Made by a program: the position numbers and the translations under genes
Source of the DNA: Piscinibacter aquaticus
GTDB taxonomy: Bacteria > Pseudomonadota > Gammaproteobacteria > Burkholderiales > Burkholderiaceae_C
Length of the DNA: 64,000 nt
Reading direction: 5' to 3'
Assembly (NCBI GenBank): GCA_007994965.1
Contig: VOPW01000001.1
Span: 1,550,001-1,614,000 of the forward strand
Notes under the pieces: generated by a model
Database searches by the model: none
What the model was told of the DNA's origin: nothing
Seen by the model: only the letters and a program-made list of their open reading frames with translations
In this document: in pieces, positions 1-12,767 of the stretch
Position numbering within the stretch: the stretch's first letter is position 1
Layout: each line of letters starts with the position of its first letter

Positions 1-338
1 CGAAACGGTGTTCTCGGCACCCGCAGCGCCGGAGCCCTGGCGCCAGCGCTGCTGCTGCGAACTCGGCATCCGCCCCTGCGCCGGCCGCGGCCGAAGCCGC
101 TCCGGCTGGCGTACTGCAGCTGCGCACCAGCGCCGAGTCATGGGTCGAGGTCACGGATGCGCGCGGTGCCACGCTGCTGTCGCGCCTGCTGCAGCCGGGC
201 GAGACGGTCGGGGTCGACGGCGCCACGCCGCTGCGCCTGACCGTCGGCAATGCCTCGGCCACCCAGGTGAGCTTTCGCGGCCAGCCGGTGGCGCTGACCA
301 CGACGCGCGACAACGTCGCGCGCTTGGAATTGAAGTAG
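1..338 (+). CDS. rodZ: RodZ C-terminal part (cytoskeletal protein, DUF4115 domain), 5' truncated by window edge
   Basis: Only the end of the gene is present; it closes with TAG at 336-338. The readable protein is an Ala/Pro-rich linker followed by a small beta-rich domain containing [11 protein letters not shown] and [11 protein letters not shown] and ending [10 protein letters not shown]. This matches the periplasmic DUF4115 domain of RodZ, the membrane protein that links MreB to the cell-wall elongation machinery. Its position just upstream of ispG and hisS is the usual proteobacterial location. The first ~35 bases read sensibly only in another frame ([12 protein letters not shown]), so a small indel near 35-40 is likely. 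The N-terminal helix-turn-helix and membrane segment lie outside the window. Confidence 0.8.
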   Translation, partial: KRCSRHPQRRSPGASAAAANSASAPAPAAAEAAPAGVLQLRTSAESWVEVTDARGATLLSRLLQPGETVGVDGATPLRLTVGNASATQVSFRGQPVALTTTRDNVARLELK

Positions 339-351
339 CAGTGAGGCAGGC

Positions 352-1640
352 ATGACGGTTCAGGGTTCCTCGCGCGAATCGCTCGACGACTTCATCGCGC
401 CGGCACGGCCGGCGCAGCGCCGCTCGCACCAGGCCGTGGTGCGCTGGGGCTCGCGCGAGGTCACGATCGGCGGCGGCGCGCCCGTGCGTGTGCAGTCGAT
501 GACCAACACCGACACCGTCGACGTGATCGAGACGGCGATCCAGGTGAAGGAACTGGCGATCGCCGGCTCGGAGCTGGTGCGCATCACGGTCAATACGCCG
601 GAAGCCGCGGCGGCCGTGCCGCACATCCGCGAACAGCTCGACCGCATGGGCATCGACGTGCCGCTGGTCGGCGACTTCCACTACAACGGCCACCGCCTGC
701 TCACCGACTACCCGGCCTGCGCCGAGACGCTGAGCAAGTACCGCATCAACCCCGGCAATGTCGGCAAGGGCGACAAGAAGGACCGGCAGTTCGCCCAGAT
801 GGTCGAGGTGGCGGCGAAGTACGACAAGACGGTTCGCATCGGCGTCAACTGGGGCAGTCTCGACCAGGAACTGCTCGCGCAGATGATGGACGAGAACGGC
901 AGGCTGGCCGAGCCGCACGAGCCGCAGCAGGTGATGTACCGGGCGATCATCACCTCGGCGATCGAGTCGGCACGACGTGCGGAAGAGATCGGGCTGGCGG
1001 CCGAGCGCATCATCCTGTCGTGCAAGATGTCCGGCGTGCAGGACCTGATCAGCGTGTACCGCGCACTGGGCCGCCGCTGCGACTACCCACTGCACCTCGG
1101 CCTGACCGAGGCCGGCATGGGCACCAAGGGCACGGTGGCCTCGGCCGCGGCGCTCTCGGTGCTGCTGCAGGAAGGCCTGGGTGACACCATCCGCGTGAGC
1201 CTGACGCCGCAGCCCGGCGAGGCGCGCACGCAGGAAGTGGTGGTGGCGCTGGAGATCCTGCAGGCGCTGGGCCTGCGCAACTTCAACCCGAGCGTGACGG
1301 CGTGCCGGGATGTGGCCGCACGACCAGCACCACCTTCCAGGAACTGGCCAAGCAGATCGACGATTTCCTGCGCGCGCAAATGCCGGTGTGGAAGTCGAAG
1401 TACCCCGGTGTCGAGAATATGAAGGTGGCGGTGATGGGCTGCATCGTCAACGGCCCCGGCGAGAGCAAGCATGCCGACATCGGCATCAGCCTGCCGGGCA
1501 CCGGCGAGGCACCGGCCGCGCCGGTCTTCATCGACGGCGAGAAGGCGCTGACGCTGCGCGGCGAGGGCATCGCGCAGGAGTTCCATCGCATCGTCGAGGA
1601 CTACATCGAGAAGCGCTTCGGCTCGGCGGCCGCGGCCTGA
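352..1640 (+). CDS. ispG: 4-hydroxy-3-methylbut-2-en-1-yl diphosphate synthase (IspG), frameshifted
   Basis: IspG (GcpE) is the cytosolic iron-sulfur enzyme that reduces MEcPP to HMBPP in the MEP isoprenoid pathway. The ATG at 352 opens a frame with [19 protein letters not shown] and the TEAG region; the matching C-terminal part is in another frame up to TGA at 1640. The break is near 1302, exactly between VTAC and PGCGRT, the Cys pair that ligates the [4Fe-4S] cluster; restoring one C (TGCCCGGGATGT) rejoins them. The third ligand is in [10 protein letters not shown]. The combined length, about 430 residues, fits the long proteobacterial form. A single-base sequence error is far likelier than a broken essential gene. 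It lies 13 bases after rodZ and probably shares its transcript. Confidence 0.93.
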
Positions 1641-1701
1641 GTGCCTTCCCCCGAAACGCGCCGTCGCCGATGCTCGGCGGTGCCCCCGAAGAACAAGACC
1701 C

Positions 1702-2985
1702 ATGGTTGAACCGATCCGCGCTGTCAAGGGCATGAACGACATCCTCCCGCCGGACTCCGCGCGGTGGGAGTGGCTCGAGGACAAGATCCGCGCGCTGATG
1801 CACCGCTACGGCTACCTCAACGTGCGCACGCCGATCGTCGAGCCGACCGCTCTGTTCGTGCGCGGCTTGGGCGAGGTGACCGATATCGTCGAGAAGGAGA
1901 TGTATGCCTTCGTCGACGCGATGAACGGCGACCATCTCGCGCTGCGCCCGGAGAACACCGCCGGGGTGGTGCGGGCGATGACCGAACATTCGCTGCTGCG
2001 CGACGGCGGCCGGCGGCTGTACTACATCGGCCCGATGTTCCGCCACGAGCGGCCGCAGAAGGGCCGCCAGCGGCAGTTCCACCAGTTCGGCGCCGAGGCG
2101 CTCGGCTACGCCGGCCCCGACGTCGATGCCGAGTTGATCCTGATGCTGCGCGCGCTGTGGCGCGAGCTCGGCATCGTCGAGGAGCGCGACGTGCGCCTCG
2201 AGCTCAACAGCCTCGGCCAGCCGCCGGAGCGGCTGGCGCACCGCGCTGCCTTGATCGCGCACTTCGAGGCGCATGCCGCGCAACTCGACGAGGATGCCAA
2301 GCGCCGCCTGCACACCAACCCGCTGCGCATCCTGGACAGCAAGAACCCGGCGATGCAGCCGCTGATCGAGGCGGCGCCGAAGCTCACCGACTTTCTCGGC
2401 GCGGAGTCGCTGGCGCACTTCGACGCGGTTCGCGCGGTGCTCGATGCGGCCGGGCTGGCCTACCGCGTCAATCCGCGCCTGGTGCGCGGCATGGACTACT
2501 ACAACCTCACCGTCTTCGAGTGGGTGACCGAGAAGCTCGGCGCGCAGGGCACGATCTGCGGCGGTGGCCGCTACGACGGCCTGATCGAGCAGCTCGGCGG
2601 CAAGCCCGCGCCGGCGGTGGGCTTCGGCATGGGCATGGAGCGCGTGCTGCTGCTGCTCGAGGAACTGGGCGTCGCGCCGCCGCCGAACCCGCCGCGCATC
2701 TATGCGGTCGTGCCGTCGCCCGCGGCGCTGGTGCCGGCGATGACGGTGATCGAGACCCTGCGCTCGGCCGGCATCGCCGTGGTGATGAATGCCGGCTTCT
2801 CGGGCATGAAGTCGCAGTTCAAGCGCGCCGACGCCAGCGGCGCCCGCTACGCGCTGATCTTCGGCGACGACGAGATCGCCCGCGGCGAAGTGGCGCTGAA
2901 GGATCTGCGTGATGCCGCCGCCACGCAGCGCAGCCTGCCGCTGGCGGGCGCCGCCGCCTGGGCCGCCGATCTCGCCACCGCATAA
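1702..2985 (+). CDS. hisS: Histidyl-tRNA synthetase
   Basis: A 427-residue intact class II aminoacyl-tRNA synthetase that charges tRNA-His. It begins with the family-typical [20 protein letters not shown]. Motif 2 ([18 protein letters not shown]) is near residues 112-130, the histidine-binding signatures [13 protein letters not shown] and GGGRYDGL follow, and the C-terminal anticodon-binding domain starts at about residue 330. The ATG at 1702 is preceded by an AAGAACAAG purine stretch as a weak ribosome site. It sits 61 bases after ispG in the conserved ispG-hisS-yfgM-bamB-der order. Its paralogue hisZ lies at 10179. Confidence 0.97.
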   Translation: MVEPIRAVKGMNDILPPDSARWEWLEDKIRALMHRYGYLNVRTPIVEPTALFVRGLGEVTDIVEKEMYAFVDAMNGDHLALRPENTAGVVRAMTEHSLLRDGGRRLYYIGPMFRHERPQKGRQRQFHQFGAEALGYAGPDVDAELILMLRALWRELGIVEERDVRLELNSLGQPPERLAHRAALIAHFEAHAAQLDEDAKRRLHTNPLRILDSKNPAMQPLIEAAPKLTDFLGAESLAHFDAVRAVLDAAGLAYRVNPRLVRGMDYYNLTVFEWVTEKLGAQGTICGGGRYDGLIEQLGGKPAPAVGFGMGMERVLLLLEELGVAPPPNPPRIYAVVPSPAALVPAMTVIETLRSAGIAVVMNAGFSGMKSQFKRADASGARYALIFGDDEIARGEVALKDLRDAAATQRSLPLAGAAAWAADLATA

Positions 2986-3009
2986 TCCCGCCTTTCACGA
3001 AAACCCCTC

Positions 3010-3686
3010 ATGGCCACCCATCTCGACCTCGAAGAGCAGGAACAGCTCGACCAGCTGAAAGCGTTCTGGAAGCAGTACGGCAACCTCATCACCTGGACGC
3101 TGACGATCGTGCTGGCCGGCTTCGCCGCCTGGAACGGCTGGAACTGGTGGCAGCGCGATCAGGCGGTGAAGGCCGCGGCGATGTTCGATGAGCTGCAGCG
3201 TGCTGCCGATGCCGGTGATCCCGCCAAGACCGCCGGCATCTTCAATGACCTGAAGGAGCGCTTCGGCGGCACCGCCTTCGCGCAGCAGGGCGGGCTGGTT
3301 GCGGCGAAGGTGCAGGCCGACAAGGGCCGGTCGATGCCGCCGCCACGACGCTGGGCTGGGTGGCGGACAAGGCCGGGGAAGGCGAGTACCAGACGGTGGC
3401 GCGTCTGCGCCTCGCGGGCCTTCTGGCCGACCAGAAGAAGTACGACGAGGCGCTGAAGCAACTCGACGCTGCCACAGCCCCCGAGTTTGCGGCGCTGGTC
3501 GCCGACCGCCGCGGCGACATCCTGCTCGCGCAGGGCAAGACCGAAGAAGCCAAGACGGCCTTCCGCAAGGCCTGGGACACGATGGATGCCGGCATCCAGT
3601 ACCGCCGCCTGATCGACGCCAAGCTGACGGCGCTGGGCGCCGCGCCGCCGGCGGAAGCGCCGAAGACGGCGGGAGTGGCCAAGTGA
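3010..3686 (+). CDS. yfgM: YfgM-like tetratricopeptide membrane protein (DUF2133/UPF0070), frameshifted
   Basis: The protein starts MATHLDLEEQEQLDQLKAFW, has one membrane segment at about residues 24-46 (rich in Trp), then a periplasmic helical TPR-like region (RLRLAGLLADQKKYDEALKQL). This is the layout of YfgM, an ancillary SecYEG/PpiD partner often encoded between hisS and bamB. The frame breaks near 3328: the N-terminal part is in one frame, and ADKAGEGEYQTVARL to the TGA at 3684-3686 in another. One base restored in GGCCGGTCGAT (probably an original CCAGG or CCGGG) gives a continuous protein of about 226 residues. The stop overlaps the bamB start (TGATG), indicating translational coupling. 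Confidence 0.88.
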
Positions 3687-4799
3687 TGGCGATGCGCGGC
3701 GCGGCCGCGCTGGCGCTGGCCGTCGTGCTCGCGGCCTGCTCGAGTGGCCCGGAGCGCCCGAAGCCCAAGCCGCTGGAGCCGATCGCCGCGCCGATCGCCG
3801 GCAAGCAGGTCTGGTCGCAGCGCATCGGCAGCATCGACTTCCCGTTGGCCGTGGCCGTCCACGCGGGCGTCTTCACTGTGGCCAGCAGCGACGGCATCGT
3901 CGCCGCGCTACAGGCCGACAACGGCCGCGAGCTCTGGCGCACCAGCGTCGACGGGCGCATCGTCGCCGGCGTGGGCAGTGATGGCCGCTTCGCGGCGGTG
4001 GTCACGCGCGAGGGCGATCTGGTCGTGCTCGACGGCGGCAAGCCGCTGTGGCGCAAGCCGGTGGGCACCAAGGTCGTCACCGCGCCGCTGGTGGCCGGCG
4101 AGCGCGTGTTCGTGCTCGGCGTCGACCGCCGGGTGATCGCCTGGGACGTGCTCGATGGCCGCAAGCTTTGGCAGCAGCAGCGCCCCGGCGAGCCGCTGAC
4201 GCTGGCGCAAGGCGGCGTGCTGGCGCCGTTCAAGAATACGCTGCTGGTGGGGCAGGGGCCGCGCGGCGGGGCTCGACCCGCTCAACGGCAACGTGCGCTG
4301 GGAAGTGCCGGTGGCCTCGCCGCGCGGCACCAACGAGGTCGAGCGCCCGGCCGATCTGGTCGCGCCGGTGGTGCGCCTGGGCGACAACGTCTGCATGCGC
4401 GCCTTCCAGTCGGCCGTGGGCTGCGTGAATGCCGAGCGCGGCAACCTGGTGTGGACGAAGAATGCCGGCGGCACCGAAGGCGTGGGCGGCAGCGACAGCG
4501 TGATCGTCGGCGCCGATGCGTCGGACCGCATCACCGCCCGGCGCAGCGCCAGCGGCGAGACGGCCTGGAGCACCAAGTCGCTGATGTACCGCGTGCTCGG
4601 CGCACCCGCGGTGGTCGGGCCGACGGTGGTGTTCGTCGATGGTGACGGCACCGTCCACTGGCTGTCCGCCGACAAGGGCGAGCCGCTGCTGCGCCTGGGC
4701 ACCGACGGTTCGGCGAGCGCCGCCGCGCCGGTCGTGTCGGGGACGACGCTGCTGGTGGCGACGCGCAACGGCGGGCTGTTTGCCTTCCGCCCGGAATGA
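3686..4799 (+). CDS. bamB: Outer-membrane assembly lipoprotein BamB, frameshifted
   Basis: BamB is the beta-propeller lipoprotein of the BAM complex that inserts outer-membrane proteins. The N-terminus is a lipoprotein signal ending in the lipobox LAAC (Cys about residue 18, counting from ATG 3686). Repeats follow of the PQQ-propeller type, such as ALQADNGRELWRTSVDGRI, VLDGGKPLWRKPVG and WDVLDGRKLWQQQ. The frame changes near 4265: the N-terminal part ends LLVGQGPR and the rest resumes at GLDPLNGNVRWEVPVASPRG. A CCTGG restored there (PRLAGLDP) removes the break, so a two-base loss is likely. The stop TGA ends at 4799. BamA, its partner, is at 27404. Confidence 0.92.
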
Positions 4800-4829
4800 C
4801 ATGAGCCGCCTGCGACGGGAGCGCTTCGC

Positions 4830-6160
4830 ATGAAGCCGGTCATTGCCCTCGTCGGGCGGCCCAACGTCGGCAAGTCGACGCTGTTCAATCGCATGACGAA
4901 AAGCCGCGACGCGATCGTGGCCGACTTTGCCGGCCTGACGCGCGACCGCCACTATGGCGACGGCCACCTCGGCGAACGCGAGTTCATCGTCATCGACACC
5001 GGCGGCTTCGAACCGACGGCCGAGTCCGGCATCGTCAAGGAGATGGCCAAGCAGACGCGCCAGGCCGTCGCGGAAGCAGATGCGGTGATCTTCGTCGTCG
5101 ATGTGCGTGGCGGCCTCTCGGCCCAGGACCACGACATCGCGCGCTACCTGCGCACCACGGGCAAGAAGATCCTGCTGGCGGCCAACAAGGCTGAAGGCAT
5201 GGCCGATTCCCCGCTGCTCGGCGAGTTCTACGAACTGGGCCTGGGCGTGCCGCACCCGGTGTCGGCGGCACATGGCCAGGGCATCCGCAGCCTGACCGAA
5301 GCGGCGCTCGCCGATTTTCCGTTCGATGAAACCGAGGAGACCGAGGCCGACCCCGATGCGCCGATCCGCCCGGCGGTGGCCGGGCGGCCGAACGTCGGCA
5401 AGTCGACGCTGATCAACACCGGCTTGGCGAAGAGCGCACGGTGGCCTTCGACCTGCCGGGCACGACGCGTGACGCGATCCACGTGCCCTTCGAGCGTCAC
5501 GGCCAGAAGTTCGAGCTGATCGACACCGCCGGGCTGCGCCGCAAGGGGCGCGTGTTCGAGGCGATCGAGAAATTCTCGGTGGTCAAGACGCTGCAGGCGA
5601 TCGCCGATGCCAACGTGGTGCTGCTGCTGCTCGATGCCACCCAGGGCGTGACCGACCAGGATGCCCACATTGCCGGCTACATCCTCGACAGCGGCCGCGC
5701 CGTGGTGCTGGCCGTCAACAAGTGGGATGCGGTCGACGACTACCAGAAGCAGCAATTGCAGCGCTCCATCGAGCAGCGCCCGGCCTTCTTGAAATTCGCG
5801 CCGTTGCTCCACATCTCGGCGAAGAAGCGGCAGGGCCTCGGCCCGGTGTGGAAGGCGATCGCCGATGCGCATGCGTCGGCCACCCGCAAGATGCCCACGC
5901 CGGTGCTGACCCGCCTGCTGCACGAAGCGGTGGAACACCGGGCGCCCAAGCGCGCCGGGATGTTCCGCCCCAAGCTCCGCTATGCCCACCAGGGCGGCAT
6001 GAACCCGCCCATCATCGTGATCCACGGCAATTCGCTCGAACACGTGACCGATTCGTACAAGCGCTTCCTGGAAGGGCGCTTCCGCGATCATTTCAAGCTG
6101 GTCGGCACGCCGCTGCGCATCGAGATGCGGTCTTCGCGGAACCCGTTCGACGAGAAGTGA
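4830..6160 (+). CDS. der: Ribosome-biogenesis GTPase Der (EngA), frameshifted
   Basis: Der is an essential tandem-G-domain GTPase acting on 50S assembly. The first P-loop GRPNVGKST is at residues 9-17, with G3 DTGGF and G4 NKAEG; the second GRPNVGKST is near residue 188, followed by DTAGLRRKG and NKWDAV, then the KH-like C-terminal domain with the PPIIVIHGN region. The frame breaks right after the second P-loop (about 5420), where INT(G)LAKS should read [14 protein letters not shown]; inserting T to make CCTGG in AACACCTGGCTT restores it. The corrected length is about 444 residues. ATG 4830 is 30 bases after bamB. Two intact G domains on either side of the break argue for a sequencing error. 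Confidence 0.94.
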
Positions 6161-6260
6161 TCCGAACGGCTGGCTGCAAGGTCAATGCGGAGATTCCATC
6201 AGCGGCCTAAAGCGCTGTGTTAACGTCTCCCGTCCAAGAACTCTCATCACGGAGCATATC

Positions 6261-6503
6261 GTGAGCAATAAAGGGCAACTCCTACAAGACCCGTTCCTGA
6301 ACCTGCTGCGCAAGGAGCACGTTCCGGTTTCGATCTACCCGGTCAACGGCATCAAGCTGCAGGGCCACATCGAATCCTTCGACCAGTACGTCGTGTTGCT
6401 GCGCAACACCGTCACGCAGATGGTCTACAAGCACGCGATCTCCACCGTGGTGCCCGGGCGTGCGGTGAACTTCCACGCCAACGATTCGCAAGAGCAGGCT
6501 TGA
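6261..6503 (+). CDS. hfq: RNA chaperone Hfq
   Basis: An 80-residue Sm-like protein that forms hexamers and pairs small RNAs with mRNAs. Sm1 ([19 protein letters not shown]) and Sm2 (YKHAIST) are complete, and the start [18 protein letters not shown] is nearly invariant. The start codon is GTG at 6261, with GGAG at 6251-6254 as ribosome site. The short tail after the Sm core ([12 protein letters not shown]) is the normal betaproteobacterial length. The 100 bases between der and hfq (6161-6260) probably hold an hfq promoter. The stop overlaps the TTG start of hflX. Confidence 0.98.
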   Translation: MSNKGQLLQDPFLNLLRKEHVPVSIYPVNGIKLQGHIESFDQYVVLLRNTVTQMVYKHAISTVVPGRAVNFHANDSQEQA

Positions 6504-7738
6504 GTTCTTCGCAGGCCACCGTCGCCGCCGCCGGCCCGGCGCGGGCGATTCTCGTGGGCGTCGATTTCGGCGGGCGCGGCCCGTTCGACGAATCGCTCGA
6601 CGAACTCGCCCTGCTGGCCGAATCCGCCGGTGACGAGCCGGTGGCGCGCGTCGTCGCCCGTCGCAAGGCCCCCGACCCGGCACTGTTCGTCGGTTCCGGC
6701 AAGGCCGACGAAATCAAGGCGCTGGTCGAAGGCCACCGGGCCGAAGCCGTGCTGTTCGACCAGGCGCTGTCGCCGGCGCAGCAGCGCAACCTCGAGCGCC
6801 ACCTCGGCGTGGCGGTGGCGGATCGCACCATGCTGATCCTCGAGATCTTCGCGGCGCGCGCCAAGAGCCACGAAGGCAAGCTGCAGGTCGAACTCGCCCG
6901 GCTGCAGTACGGCCACGCGGCTGGTGCGGCGCTGGAGCCACCTCGAGCGGCAGCAGGGCGGAATCGGCACCCGCGGCGGCCCGGGCGAGGCGCAGATCGA
7001 GCTCGATCGCCGCATGATCGACGAGCGCATCAAGACGGTGAAGTCTCGGCTCGACCGCGTGAAGAAGCAGCGCAAGACCCAGCGGCGCGCGCGCGAGCGC
7101 AACGAGACCTTCCGAGTCTCGCTGGTGGGCTACACCAACGCTGGCAAGTCGACGCTCTTCAACGCGCTGGTCAAGGCGCGCAGCTATGCGGCCGACCAGC
7201 TCTTCGCCACGCTGGACACCACGACGCGCCAGCTCTACCTCGAGGAAGCGGGCAGGGCGGTGTCGCTGAGCGATACCGTCGGCTTCATCCGCGATCTGCC
7301 GCACAAGCTGGTCGAGGCCTTCGAGGCCACGCTGCAGGAAGCGGCGGACGCCGACCTGCTGCTGCACGTGGTCGACTGCGCGAGCCCTGTGCTCGACGAG
7401 CAGATGGCCGAGGTCGAACGCGTTCTCGACGAGATCGGCGCCGGCCAGATCCCGCAGGTGCTGGTCTTCAACAAGGTCGACCGGCTCGAGCCCAGCCAGC
7501 GACCTCGCAAGCTGCGCGACCTGATCGAGCGCGAAGGCGGCCAGCGCGTGCCGCGCGTCTTCATCAGCGCGGTCGACGGCACCGGGCTGCCGGAACTGCG
7601 CCGGTGCTCACCGAGGCCGTCAGCGGCGCGCTGCTGGCCGATGGCCGGCTTGCCGACGCGGCCGACGACGACATCCGTTTTGCCGAGACCGACTGGCCTT
7701 CGACCCCTTCCACCGGAACCCACGATTCACAGGCATGA
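6500..7738 (+). CDS. hflX: Ribosome-splitting GTPase HflX, two frameshifts
   Basis: HflX is a stress-linked GTPase that splits stalled 70S ribosomes. The TTG start at 6500 overlaps the hfq stop. The N-terminal domain ([35 protein letters not shown]) is in frame to about 6910. There QYGHAAG should read [22 protein letters not shown]; two bases missing from a CCTGG explain it. The G domain carries [29 protein letters not shown] and NKVD. A second break near 7602 ([10 protein letters not shown] instead of a [11 protein letters not shown] continuation) is fixed by one base in CGCCGGTG. The protein ends at TGA 7736-7738, overlapping the hflK ATG. Confidence 0.92.
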   Translation: MSSSQATVAAAGPARAILVGVDFGGRGPFDESLDELALLAESAGDEPVARVVARRKAPDPALFVGSGKADEIKALVEGHRAEAVLFDQALSPAQQRNLERHLGVAVADRTMLILEIFAARAKSHEGKLQVELARLQYGHAAGAALEPPRAAAGRNRHPRRPGRGADRARSPHDRRAHQDGEVSARPREEAAQDPAARARAQRDLPSLAGGLHQRWQVDALQRAGQGAQLCGRPALRHAGHHDAPALPRGSGQGGVAERYRRLHPRSAAQAGRGLRGHAAGSGGRRPAAARGRLREPCARRADGRGRTRSRRDRRRPDPAGAGLQQGRPARAQPATSQAARPDRARRRPARAARLHQRGRRHRAAGTAPVLTEAVSGALLADGRLADAADDDIRFAETDWPSTPSTGTHDSQA

Positions 7739-8979
7739 CCATGAATCCCCTGCACGCCCTTCGCCTCGCCGCTGGCCGGTTGCTGAGCAACGGCCGCAAC
7801 GACGGCCCGCCCGACCTGGACGAGCTCTGGCGCGACTTCAACCGCAAGCTCGGCGGCCTGTTCGGCGGCAAGGGCGGCGGCCAGCGGCCCAGTGGCCCGC
7901 CCGATGACGGTGGCGGCAGCAACTTCCAGCCCGACATGAAGAGCGCCGGCATCGGCGCCGGCCTGATTGCCGGTGTGGTCGCGCTGATCTGGCTGGGCAG
8001 CGGCTTCTTCATCGTCCAGGAAGGCCAGCAGGCGGTGGTCACGTCCTTCGGCAAGTACAGCCACACCGCGGACGCCGGCTTCCAGTGGCGCATGCCGTAT
8101 CCGTTCCAGGCCCACGAGACGGTGAGCGTCACGCAGCTGCGCTCGCGCGAGGTCGGCCGCAATGCGGTGGTGCAGGCCACCGGATTGCGCGATTCGTCGA
8201 TGCTGACGCAGGACGAGAACATCATCGACATCCGCTTCACCGTGCAGTACCGGCTGAAGGATGCGCGGGCCTTCCTGTTCGAGAACCGCGATCCGGAGGA
8301 GGCGGTGACGCTGGCCGCGGAGTCGGCGGTGCGCGAGATCGTCGGCCGCACCAACATCGACGCAGTGCTCTATGAGCAGCGCGATGCGATCGCCGCCGAA
8401 CTGGTCAAGTCCATCCAGAGCCAGCTCGACCGCCTGAACACCGGCATCATCGTGGCCAACGTCAACATGCAGAGCGTGCAGCCGCCCGAGCAGGTGCAAG
8501 CTGCATTCGAAGATACGCTGAAGGCCGGACAGGACGGCGACCGCCTGAAGAAGGAAGGTCTGGCCTACGCCAGCGACGTGATCCCGAAGGCGCAAGGTAC
8601 CGCGGCGCGGCTGCGCGAGGAGGCCGAGGGCTACAAGGCGAGCGTGATCGCGCAGGCCGAGGGTGATGCGCAGCGCTTCAGCCGCGTGCTCACCGAGTAC
8701 CAGAAGGCGCCGGGCGTGACCCGCGACCGCCTCTACATCGAGACGATGCAGCAGGTCTACTCGAACGTCAGCAAGGTGATGGTCGACAGCCGCAACAACT
8801 CCAACCTGCTCTACCTGCCGCTGGACAAGCTGATGCAGCAAGCCGGCGCGGCACCCGCCACGCCTGCCGCCGCGACTGCGCCGACCACCGGCGAGAGCGG
8901 TACGGCGGTGTCGCCGGCATCGAACCTCGATGCCCGCTCGCGTGAAGGCCAGCGCGGCCGCGACCGCGAAGGCCGCTGA
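7735..8979 (+). CDS. hflK: FtsH protease modulator HflK
   Basis: A 414-residue intact SPFH/band-7 protein that, with HflC, forms a periplasmic cage around FtsH and limits its proteolysis of membrane proteins. It has a Gly-rich cytoplasmic N-terminus (GGLFGGKGGGQRP), one membrane helix at about residues 63-84, and the band-7 domain beginning IVQEGQQAVVTSFGKY. The long helical part (GYKASVIAQAEGDAQRFSRVL) is typical. The ATG at 7735 overlaps the hflX stop as ATGA, and hflC starts 21 bases downstream, so hflX-hflK-hflC look co-translated. Confidence 0.96.
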   Translation: MTMNPLHALRLAAGRLLSNGRNDGPPDLDELWRDFNRKLGGLFGGKGGGQRPSGPPDDGGGSNFQPDMKSAGIGAGLIAGVVALIWLGSGFFIVQEGQQAVVTSFGKYSHTADAGFQWRMPYPFQAHETVSVTQLRSREVGRNAVVQATGLRDSSMLTQDENIIDIRFTVQYRLKDARAFLFENRDPEEAVTLAAESAVREIVGRTNIDAVLYEQRDAIAAELVKSIQSQLDRLNTGIIVANVNMQSVQPPEQVQAAFEDTLKAGQDGDRLKKEGLAYASDVIPKAQGTAARLREEAEGYKASVIAQAEGDAQRFSRVLTEYQKAPGVTRDRLYIETMQQVYSNVSKVMVDSRNNSNLLYLPLDKLMQQAGAAPATPAAATAPTTGESGTAVSPASNLDARSREGQRGRDREGR

Positions 8980-9000
8980 TCGATCCGGGAGAAACAGAAC

Positions 9001-9894
9001 ATGAACCGCATCGGATTCTTCGTCGGCCTCGCGCTGCTCGCGCTGATGGGCGCGGCTTCGACCCTGTTCGTCGTCGACCAGCGCCAGGTCGCCGTGATCT
9101 ACGCCCTCGGCGAGATCAAGGAAGTCATCACCGAGCCCGGCCTGAAGGTCAAGCTGCCGCCGCCGTTCCAGAACGTCGTCTTCCTCGACCGGCGCATCCA
9201 GACGCTGGACAGCCCCGACGTGCGCCCGATCTTCACCGCCGAGAAGAAGAGCGGTGATCGACTGGCTGGTGAAGTGGCGGGTGTCCGAGCCGCGCCAGTT
9301 CATCCGCAACAACGGCACCGACATCCGCAACCTCGAAACGCGCTGGCGCCGGTGGTGCACGCGGCCTTCAACGAGGAGGTGACCAAGCGCACCGTCGGCG
9401 GCGTGCTCTCGATCGAACGCGACAAGGTGATGCAGGACGTGCGCGCGCGCCTGGTCGACGACGCCAAGGCCTTCGGTATCGAGATCCTCGACGTTCGCAT
9501 CAAGCGTGTCGACTTCGTGGCCAACATCACCGACTCGATCTACAGCCGCATGCGCTCGGAGCGCCAGCAGGTGGCCAACCAGCTGCGCTCGACCGGCGGT
9601 GCCGAGGGCGAGAAGATCCGCGCCGATGCCGACCGCCAGCGCCAGATCATCATCGCCGAGGCCTACCGCGACGCGCAGAAGATCAAGGGTGACGGCGATG
9701 CGCGTTCGTCGGCGATCTTCGCCGAGGCATTCGGCCGCGATCCGCAGTTCGCCGAGTTCTACCGCAGCCTCGAGGCCTACCGCGCCGCGTTCCGCAACAA
9801 GGGCGACGTGATGGTGCTCGATCCGAGCAGCGAGTTCTTCCGCGCGATGCGCGGTTCGACGCCGGCCGCGGTGCCGGCCCCGGCCAAGAAGTAG
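9001..9894 (+). CDS. hflC: FtsH protease modulator HflC, compensating frameshifts
   Basis: The partner of HflK: a single N-terminal membrane helix (residues 5-24) followed by a band-7 domain. N- and C-terminal parts share one frame, but residues about 83-118 are nonsense in it ([15 protein letters not shown]). The adjacent frame gives [19 protein letters not shown] and [11 protein letters not shown], the expected HflC sequence. Two indels near 9252 and 9342 cancel each other; the second is a lost C in CGCCTGGCG (a CCTGG). An automatic annotation would therefore show an intact ORF with a wrong internal segment. The family helix continues through [19 protein letters not shown] to TAG 9894. Confidence 0.92.
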   Translation: MNRIGFFVGLALLALMGAASTLFVVDQRQVAVIYALGEIKEVITEPGLKVKLPPPFQNVVFLDRRIQTLDSPDVRPIFTAEKKSGDRLAGEVAGVRAAPVHPQQRHRHPQPRNALAPVVHAAFNEEVTKRTVGGVLSIERDKVMQDVRARLVDDAKAFGIEILDVRIKRVDFVANITDSIYSRMRSERQQVANQLRSTGGAEGEKIRADADRQRQIIIAEAYRDAQKIKGDGDARSSAIFAEAFGRDPQFAEFYRSLEAYRAAFRNKGDVMVLDPSSEFFRAMRGSTPAAVPAPAKK

Positions 9895-9900
9895 CCGCCG

Positions 9901-10101
9901 GTGGGCGCCGGCTTCTGGGATCTGCTGCTCGCCGCCTGCGCGCTGATGCTGGTGCTCGAAGGGCTGCTGCCCTTCTTCAGCCCGGCGGCGTGGCGGCGGC
10001 TGTTCGAGCAGGCGACGCGCCTGTCCGACGGGCAGATCCGCTTCCTCGGGCTGTCCAGCATGTTGCTCGGCACGGTGCTGCTGCTGGTGTTCCGCGACTG
10101 A
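9901..10101 (+). CDS. Small DUF2065 inner-membrane protein (YjeT-like)
   Basis: A 66-residue protein with two hydrophobic helices: [21 protein letters not shown] near the start and [16 protein letters not shown] at the end, joined by a basic stretch [13 protein letters not shown]. It belongs to the DUF2065 family, regularly encoded just after hflC; its function is unknown. The start is GTG at 9901, six bases after the hflC stop, which makes co-expression with hflKC likely. A role beside the HflKC-FtsH complex is only suggested by position. Confidence 0.87.
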   Translation: MGAGFWDLLLAACALMLVLEGLLPFFSPAAWRRLFEQATRLSDGQIRFLGLSSMLLGTVLLLVFRD

Positions 10102-10123
10102 GACTCCGCCGCGGAACCGCGGC

Positions 10124-10150
10124 TTCCGGCCGGTACGTGGCCGGTACAAT
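10124..10150 (+). promoter_or_regulatory. Candidate sigma-70 promoter ahead of hisZ
   Basis: A good -10 hexamer TACAAT lies at 10145-10150, 29 bases before the hisZ ATG. A weak -35 (TTCCGG at 10124) stands at a 15-base spacing, shorter than ideal. The gap after DUF2065 (10102-10178) is the first break in this operon wide enough for a promoter, and the T run at 10155-10159 follows the -10. Not verified. Confidence 0.3.
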
Positions 10151-10178
10151 GCGGTTTTTAATCCTGCGCCGGTTTCCC

Positions 10179-12723
<2,545 letters not shown>

Positions 12724-12767
12724 TTGCCTCTGCGAAATCCGACCCCATCTTCTGCTGGAGCCTCTTC

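Noticed and set aside
1290..1310. Programmed ribosomal frameshift in ispG or other genes
   Set aside because: No slippery heptamer with downstream structure is seen, direction and size vary (-1, +1, -2), and the breaks hit dozens of unrelated genes that are not known for recoding.
7564..10149. An 861-codon minus-strand open frame opposite hflK and hflC
   Set aside because: Shadow of hflK and hflC caused by high third-position GC; low-complexity translation.
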